Assembly: GCA_036429605.1 (NCBI GenBank)
Contig: CM071590.1
Coordinates: forward strand, 4,464,001 to 4,528,000
Reading direction: 5' to 3'
DNA from: Cladobotryum mycophilum
Taxonomy: Eukaryota; Ascomycota; Sordariomycetes; Hypocreales; Hypocreaceae
Length of the DNA: 64,000 bases
Shown: one piece after another, positions 9,923 through 21,189 of the stretch
Layout: each line of letters starts with the position of its first letter
Position numbering within the stretch: the first letter of the stretch is position 1
Position numbers and translations under genes: made by a program
The notes under the pieces: model-generated
What the model was told of the DNA's origin: nothing
Seen by the model: only the letters and a program-made list of their open reading frames with translations
Databases searched by the model: none

Positions 9923-10758
9923 TCTTTTTTTTTTGCTCTTTTTTTGCTGAGAGTTATTTATAGAGGCTTGAATTCGTAGTTTCGGCAAAGGCTTTTCCTC
10001 CTATAATGATCGTATTGGCGGATTGACTAGGCAGGGAACTTTTGACAAGAGACGTGTGGTGGTTTTGGCGAGGTTAATGCACGTCGACTAACTAAGAGGA
10101 TGAGAATCGAAAATAGCACAGCCTGCTGCACTTTTGAATTGAGAGAGAATGAATGAAACAGGTAAGAAAAGGCAAGATCAGAGGTGAGGATATCCAGGGG
10201 AAAAGGTCAATTTGAAACGGAGGCACGACGATGCATTTATTGATTTATTTTACCGTATCCAGACCCGTTTTTTAACCCCTTGAGCGGCGCAGAACACGAG
10301 CTTCCAAGGCAGAGCTTGCCTATCTAGCCCCTCAGTGGAATGTAGCGATAAGGCTATTGGACAAATCAGCCCGTCTCTTTGCCTGTTGAGGGCTGACCCA
10401 GCCACCTGATTCGTCAGCTTGGGCGAAACATGAAACGCTGCCTGCACCATTAGCAGGACGGAATGCTGAAACGCCCTTTGGTTTTGATTACGGCTCGTTT
10501 TGAAAAGGAATTATGTTGAATGCCAGGAATAGCAGCACTTGCAATCGTGGATGAGGAGTGCCATCCGCCGTGTTGTCGTTGAGAGACATCGAGTGCCTCG
10601 GCGCTTGGAATTCCACCCAAACCGTGGTGCATGCATTAACATATCCAAGTCATTGTAAACAAGTACAAAGTAGCAAACAAATACTCATTCCCATCATTAT
10701 TAGACACCTCTTCAGAAAAACGACAGGGGTGGCAAAAGTCCATCAAGCACCTGATTGG
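9923..10758. other. Intergenic region between secreted-protein and WLM-protease genes
   Basis: Holds the promoter of the secreted-protein gene (an A-rich tract just before its ATG, on the minus strand) and the 3' region of the WLM protease gene. No further gene seen. Confidence 0.5.
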
Positions 10759-12263
10759 CTACGCCCTTCGCTGTCCGCATAGCCCGCACACTCCACAATC
10801 GCCAGAGTTCATGTATGTCGTATTCTCACAAGATGCTCCAGAGCATCGCCACGCATTCGGCATCTTGGACGGGTGGAGAACATTTGAGCATACAGCGCAC
10901 GTAATTGCTGGTATAAGGTTGGCGAATGAGCACATGGAGCAACTCTTAGTTGTGCTATCCACATCGCATAAGTCGATGTGAGCCGGTGGCTGTTTTGCTG
11001 CGGTTGCTTTGCTTGCTCTCGGCGCTGAGGGGCCGTCGGGTGTTCCAACGTCTGACTTTAAAGACCTCTTTGAAACAGCCGATTTCAGCTGTGGTATATC
11101 TGGGAGTTTTGGTCGGTGTATTGCTTCAGATTTGATGGATGATGTTTGCTCTTCGCGTTTGACTTGTCGCCGAGAACTGCCCTTCTGTGAAGAACCTAGA
11201 ATCGAAACCTCTGGCGACTCCTGTTTGATCCTCGTCCTCCCAAATATACCTCGAAGCTCATTGAGCTCATCTTTGGCCCCGGAATCTTCTGTGTTTTCAT
11301 CCTCGCATATCTTCACCAAACCCTTCCCGTCTTTATCCACCAAACGGGTTCCGTCTAGGTCAATGGCTGGTTCCTCTAGATCAATAATTTCATAGTCGCT
11401 AGAGTCTGAATCTGTCTCTGTCTCTTCTTTTTTGACACCATCTTTGGTATCTGTGTTTTTCTCGAAACGAGCCAGCGCTGCTGCGGCGCGAAGTTCTCGA
11501 CCTCTTGCACTGCCTGCTACCCTCGGTTTAGACTGTATTCGTTTACCCTTTTCGAGTTTGATCTTGGCATCCTCATCCGCCCCAAGGGCCATGCCATTTG
11601 CGCCAAACTTTTTTAATATTCTGCGTTCTTTCCGTTCTTGGTACGTGACAACAGGCTTCACCTTTCTCTTCGTTTTCTGTGACCGATATGTCCCGCCACA
11701 TAGATGCTCTGGAAGAATCTCATCGGCGTGAACTGTATTCTTATCCCACTCTCCGGTTCCTAGCGTCGCACCTCTGCCCCAGAGGCCGTCGCCAGTGTAG
11801 CCCTTTGACCAGAGACCTTGCATCTGAGAAGCATATTGGTTTCGCACTGCCCAGAAAGCCTTTGAGTGGTTCATTTGCTTGCAATGAGCCAGCTCATGCA
11901 TCATCACCATCTGAACATAATTGAATGGCAACCAGCGACCGCCCAGTGACTTGAGAACAAGCTGGACCACTTCCCCAGCATTAAAGTTGCGACCAACAAA
12001 TTCTCTATTAGCAGGGAATTCTTCCAGGGCCATAACATCAATGTGATGCTCACGCATGACAGGAACTACATGGCAATATCAGCCTCCTGACGTATAAAGT
12101 TATATTACGAGTGAACACCCATCAACTTACGACATTGTGCAGCGATTCGTTCTAAAAAGTCCTGGGCGATAGCTTCGTCCGGACCTTTCAAGGCCTTGAT
12201 GAAAATGATACAGGGGTTTGGCTGGGATTTCTTGGTGTTTAAACGTTGTATCCCGATCGGCAT
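10759..12263 (-). CDS. WLM-domain metalloprotease, Wss1-like, with C-terminal zinc fingers
   Basis: Exons 12263-12131 and 12065-10759, 479 aa; the intron has a GTAAGT donor and a TAG acceptor. The N-terminal half is the WLM domain (PF08325 family): GGRWLPFNYVQMVMMHELAH holds the zinc/catalytic site HELAHCKQMNH, with His101, Glu102, His105 and His111. Yeast Wss1 is a DNA-dependent protease that clears DNA-protein crosslinks and acts on SUMO-modified targets. The middle is charged and disordered and carries SUMO-interaction-like cores (YEIIDLEE and AHIDLCDVD). The C-terminus has two Cys4 clusters (CSMCSF...CAVC, and a CGVCGLC end) of RanBP2 type. Start: first ATG in the frame before the conserved sequence. 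Nuclear location expected. The assignment of the domain is firm; the exact substrate role is inferred. Confidence 0.9.
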
Positions 12264-12822
12264 GATGACAGGAGGTCCTGATCTGAGCACAGGGTGTGGT
12301 TTTCTGTGTCCCTATCAAGTACGAAAACTCCAATAGTGGAACGGAGACGTCAAATAGAACAACAGGGGACAGCAAAAGAAGAAAAACGAAACAGGATGTG
12401 TTGGCAATTATTGTTCATAAAGACGACACATGAATTTGGACCGTTCACGGGTTGTGAGATTCAAGGTTGAACCGGCTTGCGCGTAGGCACACACGAGATC
12501 ATGTGACTCAAAGGTTTGTCATCCTTGGCCACGATCTGCTGTGTCGCCGCTTCCCTGGTTGATATTCAAGCCTTCAAGTATGAATACAACAAAAAAATAA
12601 TAAGGAACACAATCGGGATAGCAGGAATGAAAAGAGACATGTGTAATCATTTCCGATGATGATGTATCATTCATAATTTCACGCTTCACGACTTGATGTC
12701 ATAGGTAGTTATCATAACAAAAACTACTACCACAGCGCCCTAGTGCTATCCATCAAAGATGAACATTGCAATCAACCCCAACGCCAGTCCCAATGCTTCG
12801 CTATATGTCATCTATGTTATGT
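12264..12822. other. Intergenic region
   Basis: Contains the WLM protease promoter and the 3' end region of the sulfate permease gene. No gene seen. Confidence 0.5.
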
Positions 12823-15399
12823 TTATAATGCATGGTATGTTATGCTCGCCTCTTGTCTCGCCTCTACATTTGCAATGGCACTCTGCACAGCGCTGGTCAA
12901 GTCGACATGGAATAGGGGCTTATCCAAACCACTAACCACAGCTCCCTTGCGCTTCTGCTTCAACTGTTGTGGCGAGGGTGTCTGTTTCTCCGAGAGACTT
13001 CCGGGTGAAACAACATCCTCTTCCATTTCAACCACAATGGCGCCCTTGCCCATCTCTTCATCTGCTGGCCGGCTTGCCTTCATCAGTTTGCGCTTGATGG
13101 CATCGTCCTGAGCCATGGCCGCTGCCGAATCCTTACCGCCAATTTCGGCGACGCTGAAGATGGACCTCCATCTGTGCGGCATACCATCTCGCTTTGGCGG
13201 AACGCCGAAACCGCCGGCGACGAGGGCCCGTTTGGTCCATCTGTTATTAATGCAAGCAACATGCCAATCAACAAAATTTGGAGCAGCATATAAGTCGAGT
13301 TGGTTGCGAACATCAATAAGACGCTGCACAGAAGTAATATCCACGTTATTGACTGAACTGAAGTCAAGGATGACGGCTTTGAGTGTCGGTTTCTGGCTAT
13401 GCTCCGGGTCCTCTCGCGACTTTCCGGACTTTCGGGGTCCAGGGTTATTCCAAGGTCTGTCGCCTTTTCGCTCGTACGTCTCAGGGCTGGTTCTACGTGT
13501 TTGCGATTTGATGAAATTAGTAAGATATTCCAAGGAGGAGTTGGCGTTTGGATAATTGAACCCTTCAGAGAATCGGTAAATAAAGATTCCGGGATATGGG
13601 TTCTCCAGTTCAACCTCAGGGTTTGAGCCGTCACCATGATCCAAGGGTAAGAAAATATTTCTTGCGGAATTCTCGGCCCTGTCGTCGAATGTGCCATATT
13701 CTCCGATCAACTGATTGTGGTCATCTCCGATGACATGATCCCCAAGCACAGAGTGGACCTTAACCTTACCAAGGAAACGCCCTTGAGCCTTGAGAATGCG
13801 GTATAAGAGAATGGCGGCGGAGATACACACGGTAGCATATAAGCCGTCCTCAATCGTCGTAAACACACTGACAAATACACCAACAAAGAATACAAAGACC
13901 TCGAGGGGTGAAACCCTCCAGAATTGGTAGAGGGTGTTTGGGGGTGTAACAAGGTCACCAACAGCGTGAATGATGACTGCTGAGAGAGCAGCACTCGGAA
14001 TATAGAAGAAAACTGCAGTCAGGAGATATGTCGCCAAAAGGACAACAAGACCGGTAACCAGACCTGCAGCAGGAGTTCGGACACCTGCCTTCGATTTGAT
14101 GGCTGTACGACTGAAAGATCCAGTGGAGGGATAGGCGCCGAGGAATGAGCCCAAGATGTTGGACATGCCAATCGCGACCATTTCCTGAGATGGGTCAATA
14201 GTATAGTTGTTGACTCTTCCAAAGGATTTCGAAATAGCGATATGCTCGACCAACATGACAATGATGCCGGCTGGAAGGTGAGAGCCGAATTTGGAGACGA
14301 GGCTTGAATCAATTTTTGGGACACCAGCATCCCTAAAACCTAGCCATTATACCGTTAGACGATGAATAGTCACCTACTTTGGACGAGATTATCGCTTACC
14401 CTTTGGAACAACACCAAGTACACGAATCGCCGGATGGTGTTTTCGGTCCTTATTTATTAACCATGAAATCATGGTGTATAAGAGAATGACAAAGACTGTT
14501 CGCATAGTATTCATAAAGAAGATTAAACGTTTGTTCGCGGGAAACTTCTCGGCTGATTTGTTCAGGGTGTGCCGGATGAGGTAGAGCAGAAACAGAGCAC
14601 TGAGGCCGATGGCGGCATCAAGTTTCGCGTGCGACAGATGTTTGAGGGTGTTGATAATGACCTTGTAAGGGGGGTCTCTGTTGGAGAAGCCGGTGACTCC
14701 GAAGAGAGCAGGAAGCTGGCTTACGCCGATTTGGATAGCGGAGCCAGTCATGAAAGCGGATAGAGAAGTGATGGAGATGAGATCGACGAGCCAGCCAAGA
14801 CGCAAGAGACCTAGCCCAAGGACAATGCTTCCAGCGATGACGGAAAAAGCTGTGGCAATGACGTGAGCTGGATACTGGTCCCCAGTTGCGGCCTGGATGT
14901 CCAACACGACAGAGCCTACAACGGTTGAGAGAACAGCGACTGGTCCAAGCGAAATGTCCTTACTTGTTCCAAATATCCAGTAGGTGACCGGTCCCATGAA
15001 GGAGGAATAAAGGCCAAACTGGGGTTCTAGGTTGGCTAGCGAGGCATATGCCATACCCTGGGGAACCAAGACAGCTCCGATAGTGATGCCTGCAACAACA
15101 TCACCAGCTAACCAGAGAGGGTTGTAATGTGGCAACCAAGACATGAAAGGAAACAGAGATTTCATGTAGTCGACAGTCTCTTGACCTGTTGGCATCTGTT
15201 CGTTGAGCCACTCAGCGGTGGTTGGAGGACCTTCGACGAAACTTTCAGCGGTCCGATCTGACGTGATGGACTCGCCTCTGGTGACAGGATCATCATCATC
15301 TTGATCTCGAACAGAGCCATTGTGGTAAGTCTCAAGTTTGATCCCAAGAACCTTGGCCAAACCATGGCCAAGGCTGGTCGTAAAATTTGGCCCCGTCAT
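12823..15399 (-). CDS. SulP-family sulfate permease with STAS domain
   Basis: Exons 15399-14400 and 14339-12823 (intron 60 nt, GTAAGC donor, CTAAC branch), 838 aa. It imports sulfate across the plasma membrane for assimilation into cysteine. Seen: a cytosolic N-terminus, a hydrophobic transporter core from about residue 88 to 510 including GDVVAGITIGAVLVPQGMAY and the downstream LEPQFGLYSSFMG, both hallmarks of SulP carriers, and a C-terminal STAS domain (about 575-740, with AVILDFSSVNNVDITSVQ). Length is that of fungal Cys-13/Cys-14/SutB-type permeases; I cannot tell which paralogue. The tail after STAS is charged and disordered. A TATATA box lies about 140 bases before the ATG. In fungi such genes are normally controlled by the sulfur regulator CYS3/MetR; I did not establish a site here. 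Confidence 0.95.
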
Positions 15400-15534
15400 G
15401 ACTGCTGAGGAGAGGGTAAGAGTAAAGAGAGAGAAGGATGAGAAAAAGTAAGGGGGGCGAGGGAGGAGTCAATCTGGGTGGCCTATGCCATGAATCCTGA
15501 CAAGTCAAAGGGACTGTAGACTGGACCCGCAAAG

Positions 15535-15543
15535 TATATATAT
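15535..15543 (-). promoter_or_regulatory. TATA-box-like sequence of the sulfate permease gene
   Basis: A TATATATA run about 140 bases upstream of the ATG at 15399, at a plausible distance for a fungal TATA promoter with a leader of about 100 bases. Confidence 0.45.
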
Positions 15544-18148
15544 GCCTGTATCACAGCATGATTTGATATTATGCCCTTCGGGCCCTCGGTCTATGCCTCA
15601 GGAGCCGCACTTGGAGCGATGGACCGACAGAGCGCGATGTGGGTTGATGTAGGTGGCGGCGCTGCTCCCTGAGCTGCAGTTCATAAGACATCAGCTGAGA
15701 GGGTCACCATCGTAGGGGGTTTGAAGGGTTTCCGAGGAAGCAGTATGCCAATACGGCGAGGGGCTGTTAGGACGAGAGGGAAAGCTGTAGGATTCTAAGA
15801 CCCCCAGATGCAAGAAAAGGGTGTAAGGTGCAGGAGAGGGGGTGATGGCGTTGCGTCTCGTGAGCCCAACCAAGGGTTCTGGTTGGCGCAGCTGGACAAA
15901 CGGGCGTGAGATCTGCGATTTGGGGGGCAGGATATCGCGGGGTGTTTGGAAAAAAATTACAAAGGGAATGAAAATGGAAGCTGGTTAATAATGGAGTATG
16001 ATAGAAGGGTCTCACATATGCAGGCATGCTGTGGAGGAAAAAAGCAGTTAAATATGGAGGCAAGGTATCATGGATGGAGATGTAAGTGAACAAGTCCGAA
16101 GCCGAAGATCCGGATAATGGGCTTCGACGGAAGTCGGTGGGAGTCAGGACCCCCTTCAAATAGCAAATCTGTAAGCAAGACTGAGACATCCATAACTGAT
16201 AATAGGGGTCTAGGCGTCTGGACACACGAGATTTCTCCACAACAGATGAATAGAGGATGAAGGCCGTTTCTAGGGAGAGAGAGACGAGAGGTCACTTGGA
16301 GGTCTGAGGATCTACCGCCCTGCGCACGCAATAGTTGACGGAGCGCTGATTGGCCGTTGGGGGCCGTGGCAGACCCAGCCAGGCCAACAATTAGTGATCT
16401 CCCCACGGATGCGGCCAATGTCGCAATCTAAGCCAAGCCGGTTGTGGCATTGGCTTGGCAACTTGGCATCTTAGATGAGGTTTGGAAGGCTGCATCGTGT
16501 AAAGTTTATATTTCAGCATCCATCTTGATACCACCAACATACTTGGCAGACTCTCATAGAATTATCCATACGTTGACTTCTACTCGAAAGTTACGTTTTG
16601 CGAACTTGGCTGGCTGTCTTGCAGCTGAATCCTGGCCTTGTCTTGGTTGCCTACACCCTCTTCAGTTCCCCCACGCGACGCGAAAAAGGCTTCCCGCACT
16701 CTTCTGTTTCTTTTTCGTCTTCTTCTTCTTTAAGCTTGAAAAAATAATACGGCATAGCAAATACTATCCCAAAGTAGTTCGTCAATTTGTGCGGGGGTTA
16801 GATACTAGTATCTTATGTGTCCGTGCTGTCCCCTCACAAACTTCAATCTTACAAACTAGAACTCGTAGAGTTGTTTCTAGGGCGTGAGGATGCAGCTACT
16901 CCTAGCCATACTTGTAAATAACCTCTTTCTTGCTAGGATACCTAGTCTGAATTTCTATGCCTAACTTGAATTTTTGTTACCATCTACCGCCTAGGTACCT
17001 GGACGTCATTCATCGGTCGTTCTCATATCCAGAGGTTGGTGTTTCTCTGGTGCGAGATATCTCCATCGTAGTTCTGAGACATTAAATGCTATGTATCTCC
17101 ATGGTCTCGGCTATTCGGAAGGGATGTACAAGGTCAGCACTCCTCTCTCTTTCTCTCTTTCTCTTACTCCCTCTGTCATTTCTACAAGTGACTTGATACG
17201 CCGCTTTAATGATCTCAAGAGGCAGCTACAGCGCTACCTAGTATTTTACAGGTATTTGGCTTGTCCTGCCTCGTACGTTGTGAATGAGTCTTTGCGTACA
17301 GGCAGTGCGTGCTAGGTAGGCAGTACTACTGTACGGAGCAAATACTAGTCGGGCTATTAATACAACCCGCGCAAGCCGCGGAACTTGCATGCCCGTTTAC
17401 TTGTACATTTGCTGCTGCTTACCTTGGTACCGCTTCAGCCCAGCCAGGCAAGCAAGCTATTTCCAGCGCTCGTTTATCAGCGTGCATGGATGAAACCCTG
17501 TCCTGCGTCATGGGCGTCGATGACGAAGTAAACCACAAGCGATTAACCCGGCATATAGTGCCTAAATTGTTTATGCGAGGCAAATAGGTGCTTGTTTGTT
17601 GTGTCTCTCAATGACCATTGCGATGAGACATGATATCCATCCAATACCTACTGGGTAGTACGGAGTACGTGCTTCAAGGTACCAGTGCCATAGCGATAAG
17701 CAGGTACGGTACCTCAATTGCTACGTAGTGTACGTAACCCTTACCCTCAACGTCCAGCAACACGCCCAACGTCGCCCGCCAACTGGCAACAACCAAATCG
17801 AGTAAGTAATAATATCAAGATCGATGCATCGACATTTCTAGTTTTTTCTTTTGCCTTGACAACAAACAAACCAAGCCCACAAAGCGCCCATCCATGACAG
17901 GGAAAGTTATGGTAGTAAATGCGACGGAGACATACACAAGATGTGCCATGTGCGGCTATTGCCCTACTATTTTACTCAGCCCGCCGCCCATGCTTAGACA
18001 AAGAAGAAGAAGAGGAAGGGAAGAGGTACCCGTCGTACCTGGTGGCTAGCAGTTACTGACGACTGTGGCATGCAACCAAGTTACTCGTTCCATCCCAGCC
18101 TCCCTAATACCAACCAGCTTCTAAGCTTATCTCAGTGTGTCAACGCAC

Positions 18149-18176
18149 ACAAACAAACAAACAAACAAACAAACAA
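18149..18176. repeat. (AAAC)n tandem repeat in the BUB2 leader
   Basis: About seven AAAC units in the presumed 5' untranslated region, roughly 100 bases before the BUB2 ATG. Confidence 0.8.
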
Positions 18177-18270
18177 GCATTCCATTCAACTCAATTCAAT
18201 ATCGCCTCTCTGTTCATCGATCCATCAATCAATCAAATCAAACCAACGTCTCCGAGCTCAACAAACAGAC

Positions 18271-19819
18271 ATGCCCAGTCCACCACCACCCCCACCCCCA
18301 CGAGAAATCATGCCGACGCTGCTGCCGCCGCCATTCATACAGCCCGATCTTCTACAAGCCCCGCCATCACCACGAACTCATCGAGCCCTTCGACGACTGC
18401 AATCCGCACACGCCTTGGGCGCTCGAGCTGCCAGTCAGCAGGCATCGCTCATCACACAGCAGCGCCGAGAACTACAGACCAATGTTGCGCCTACACTCGG
18501 CTCTGCTGTAAATGGCAGGCCAAGAGGTCGCGCCAACAGTGACGCTCCTCCTCTACCCTTCAACTCTGCGAATAATACCTTTACTGGCCCTCGACGCTCG
18601 GGTCTTAAGAAGCCTGTCTTCTCCCATGGGCACCTATCTTTGCAGCAAATCATTCGCGATGGACCCAATGACGGAGACTTCCTTGGGGCACTTGAGAGTG
18701 CTAGATGGAAGGTTGTTGATGAGGGTGTTAAGAGTGCTGAGGATGGAATGGTGCGCGCCCAATTTTCTTCACCAGCCCACTGGTTTTCTTTTTCTTTTCT
18801 TTTTCTCTTTCTTGCCAGGGTTCAATTGCTGACTTAGCTTTGCAGTCGAGTCTGAGGATATATGTGTGGTTGGTTCTCTTGGATGCGCCCATCATGCCTA
18901 CTGATGACTATCTCGCCCTTATCCATCGCGGAGCCTCTCCAGCCTACGCAAAAATTCGCAACGATACCTTCCGTACTCTGACTACCGATCCTCTCTTCCG
19001 CCGTCGAGTTAGTGAAGCCAGCCTTATTCGTCTCCTCAATGCCATCGCCTGGCAACTTCACGATGCCAAGGAAGATGAGCGACAGAGTCGCCCTGGTAGC
19101 AGTCATTCCTCGTTAGCCCCACGAGAGAGCCTAGGAGGCAGTGTTTCCGGGCATTCTCAAGCCAGTAAGTTGTATACTTGTACAAAATATCAACCAAGAG
19201 TTTCCATATGCTAAATACACGTTTAGAATCCAGTACAGTTCTTGAACCTGGAACTTATGTTCAGGGAATGAATGTATTGGCCGCCCCCTTTCTCTATGCC
19301 GCCCGCAGCGAAGCCGAAGCTTTTGTTGCCTTCCATTCCCTTTTGACTCGCGAGTGTCCAGGATACATCCGAGGCGCAATGGACGGTGTTCATCGTGGGC
19401 TGGCCCTTGTTGATAAGGTTCTGGCCATCGTCGATCCCAAGCTCAGCATGTATCTCACCGCAAAGGGTCTTTCAGCTGAAATCTATGCCTTCCCCTCTGT
19501 ACTGACATTATGTGCCTGCACACCTCCTTTGCCAGAGGTACTACGTCTTTGGGACTTTTTGTTTGCCTATGGCCCGCATCTGAATATCGTCTGTATTGTG
19601 GCTCAGCTCACCATTATGCGCACTCAGCTTCTCCAGTCGCCCAGGTAATATTCTCGTTCCCAAATCATTACTGCGTTAGCTAATTGTCAGGGCAGTCCCA
19701 ACAAGATTTTAAGATCTTTCCCTCAACTGAATGCCGATCTTATCAAGAGCGTCACTATTTCTATCGTTAAGAAGATACCAGATGATGTGTACGCCGAAAT
19801 CGTCACTCATGCACTGTGA
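18271..19819 (+). CDS. BUB2: BUB2/Cdc16-type TBC GTPase-activating protein of the mitotic exit/septation network
   Basis: Exons 18271-18750, 18846-19164, 19227-19644 and 19696-19819; 446 aa. BUB2 (fission yeast Cdc16) with a Bfa1/Byr4 partner stimulates GTP hydrolysis by Tem1/Spg1 at spindle poles and holds back mitotic exit. The N-terminal ~110 residues are Pro-rich and disordered, longer than in budding yeast. The TBC domain follows; both catalytic fingers are present: IRNDTFR with Arg203 (IxxDxxR) and YVQ with Gln279, then GMNVLAAPFLYAARSEAEAF and GLSAEIYAFPSVLTLCACTP. Intron 1 uses a weak GTGCGC donor; intron 2 has a good GTAAGT donor and intron 3 a GTAATA donor. The ATG is the first that gives the conserved start of the protein; an in-frame upstream extension lies in repeat-containing leader. 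The SPNKILRSFPQL C-terminus matches the family. Confidence 0.93.
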
Positions 19820-21189
19820 AGGGGACGTTGCACAGCTAAAACATGCTTGCTATAAATACTTACTACCCCTCCCCAAGGCTACGACTGTCCCTCGGAAAGC
19901 TTGCAGTCCGCGACAAAAGGCCAAAACCAATGTAACAGCCGCAAATGAGCTGTTTCACAGGTCGCGTCGTGGTTTATCAGTGACCGTGGACTCCTTTCTC
20001 GTGCCAATATCTTGGTCCGGTTGACTAAGTTCGACAGCACATCAAGACGGACAAGATAGGAGGGAAACAAGATCTATCCTGATGTCTTTGTATGGCTTGG
20101 AAAGCAACCCTAATGCGGGACTTGCGTGTACATCAGCCTCCTCGTGTCCGGAGGATGAGATGACAAGCCTATGCAATTGCTATTGTGGAAGCAAAGTCCT
20201 CCCGAAAATGTGATAGCATTCACTAAGAGACGGTTGGATTACAACGGCAGGGCCTAATAGAGAGGGCTTGCCACAATGTTGATAGAAGAATGTTAGGCAT
20301 CCCGAAGTGATTATACACGGAAATAGGTGCCTAACATTGGACTTGTCCTAAGTCATAACAGCCACGCCGAGCACAGTAGCAAGACATGATCACGCTTGGT
20401 TTGAATACATCATGCAATGGATTTAGAGGATTCATCTCTCATATTTCCGGATCATAGCTTGCCCACTGCGTCAATTGTGTTATTTACGCCAAATGCTATG
20501 CTATACTTCGTTGCCGCCAATACGGTGTCTACCTCTACTCCCTATCCCCCAAAAACGCCATCTGCTCATGCAAAAATAATATGTACAACGTCCTACATCG
20601 GGACGTTTCTAAAGAAAATATCCACTGAAGTCCTATGTATACATATATACCAGGAAGAATTTATATCCATCAACCATTGGATATACAGAATTGATGCTGC
20701 TCCATCGTCACATTTTATGGCTGCAACCTTCAGCCGACTACATCTAGCGATGCTCAAATTATGCTTCTCCTGAGCCTTACTGGCGGCTCTGCATTTTATT
20801 TTATCGTCTCAAGCATGAACTGGTATTATTGACGACATTGCCCAACGGTGCATCTTAAATTGCGCCTCTTCTCAGCATCATCCGAGAGTGAAGTAAAACG
20901 TGCTGTTATGGCTATGGACGGATTGCAGCTTAGTTATAAGTCTGCTCGCATCTTCGCGTTACGTAGAGACGCAAGCATCAAGCGATCGCACCGTCTTTGT
21001 AGCTATGCCCGCAAGGGCTGAGCTGCTCTGGGAAGACTACATACGGTCGAGTAACATGTAATTGTCTTCAAATGGCCTAGAGGCCGAAGCAGCCCTGTAC
21101 TAGCGTTGCCCAAGCGTTTGATTGCTTGTACCCGATCTGGAAAATGAAATTACCAATTCAAATGCTTCCCTACAGCAGACGCTAGGGGT
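19820..21189. other. Convergent intergenic region
   Basis: Lies between the 3' ends of BUB2 and the PAQR gene. No gene seen; it contains an 11-bp inverted repeat able to form a stem (20289-20299 with 20328-20338). Confidence 0.5.

Larger units (their letters stand above)
15400..18270. other. Long intergenic region between divergent sulfate permease and BUB2 genes
   Basis: 2.9 kb without a supported gene; it contains both promoters. It includes one TACGGAGTA copy (17659-17667), CT-rich tracts near 17140-17170 and the AAAC repeat in the BUB2 leader. Several open frames were inspected on both strands and rejected for lack of domain character. Confidence 0.5.

Noticed and set aside
16068..16418. 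116-codon minus-strand frame (MAASVGRSLIVGLAG...) in the sulfate permease-BUB2 gap
   Set aside because: Pleasant first residues but no domain, and it overlaps a second unrelated frame on the same strand (15767-16240); composition resembles untranslated sequence.
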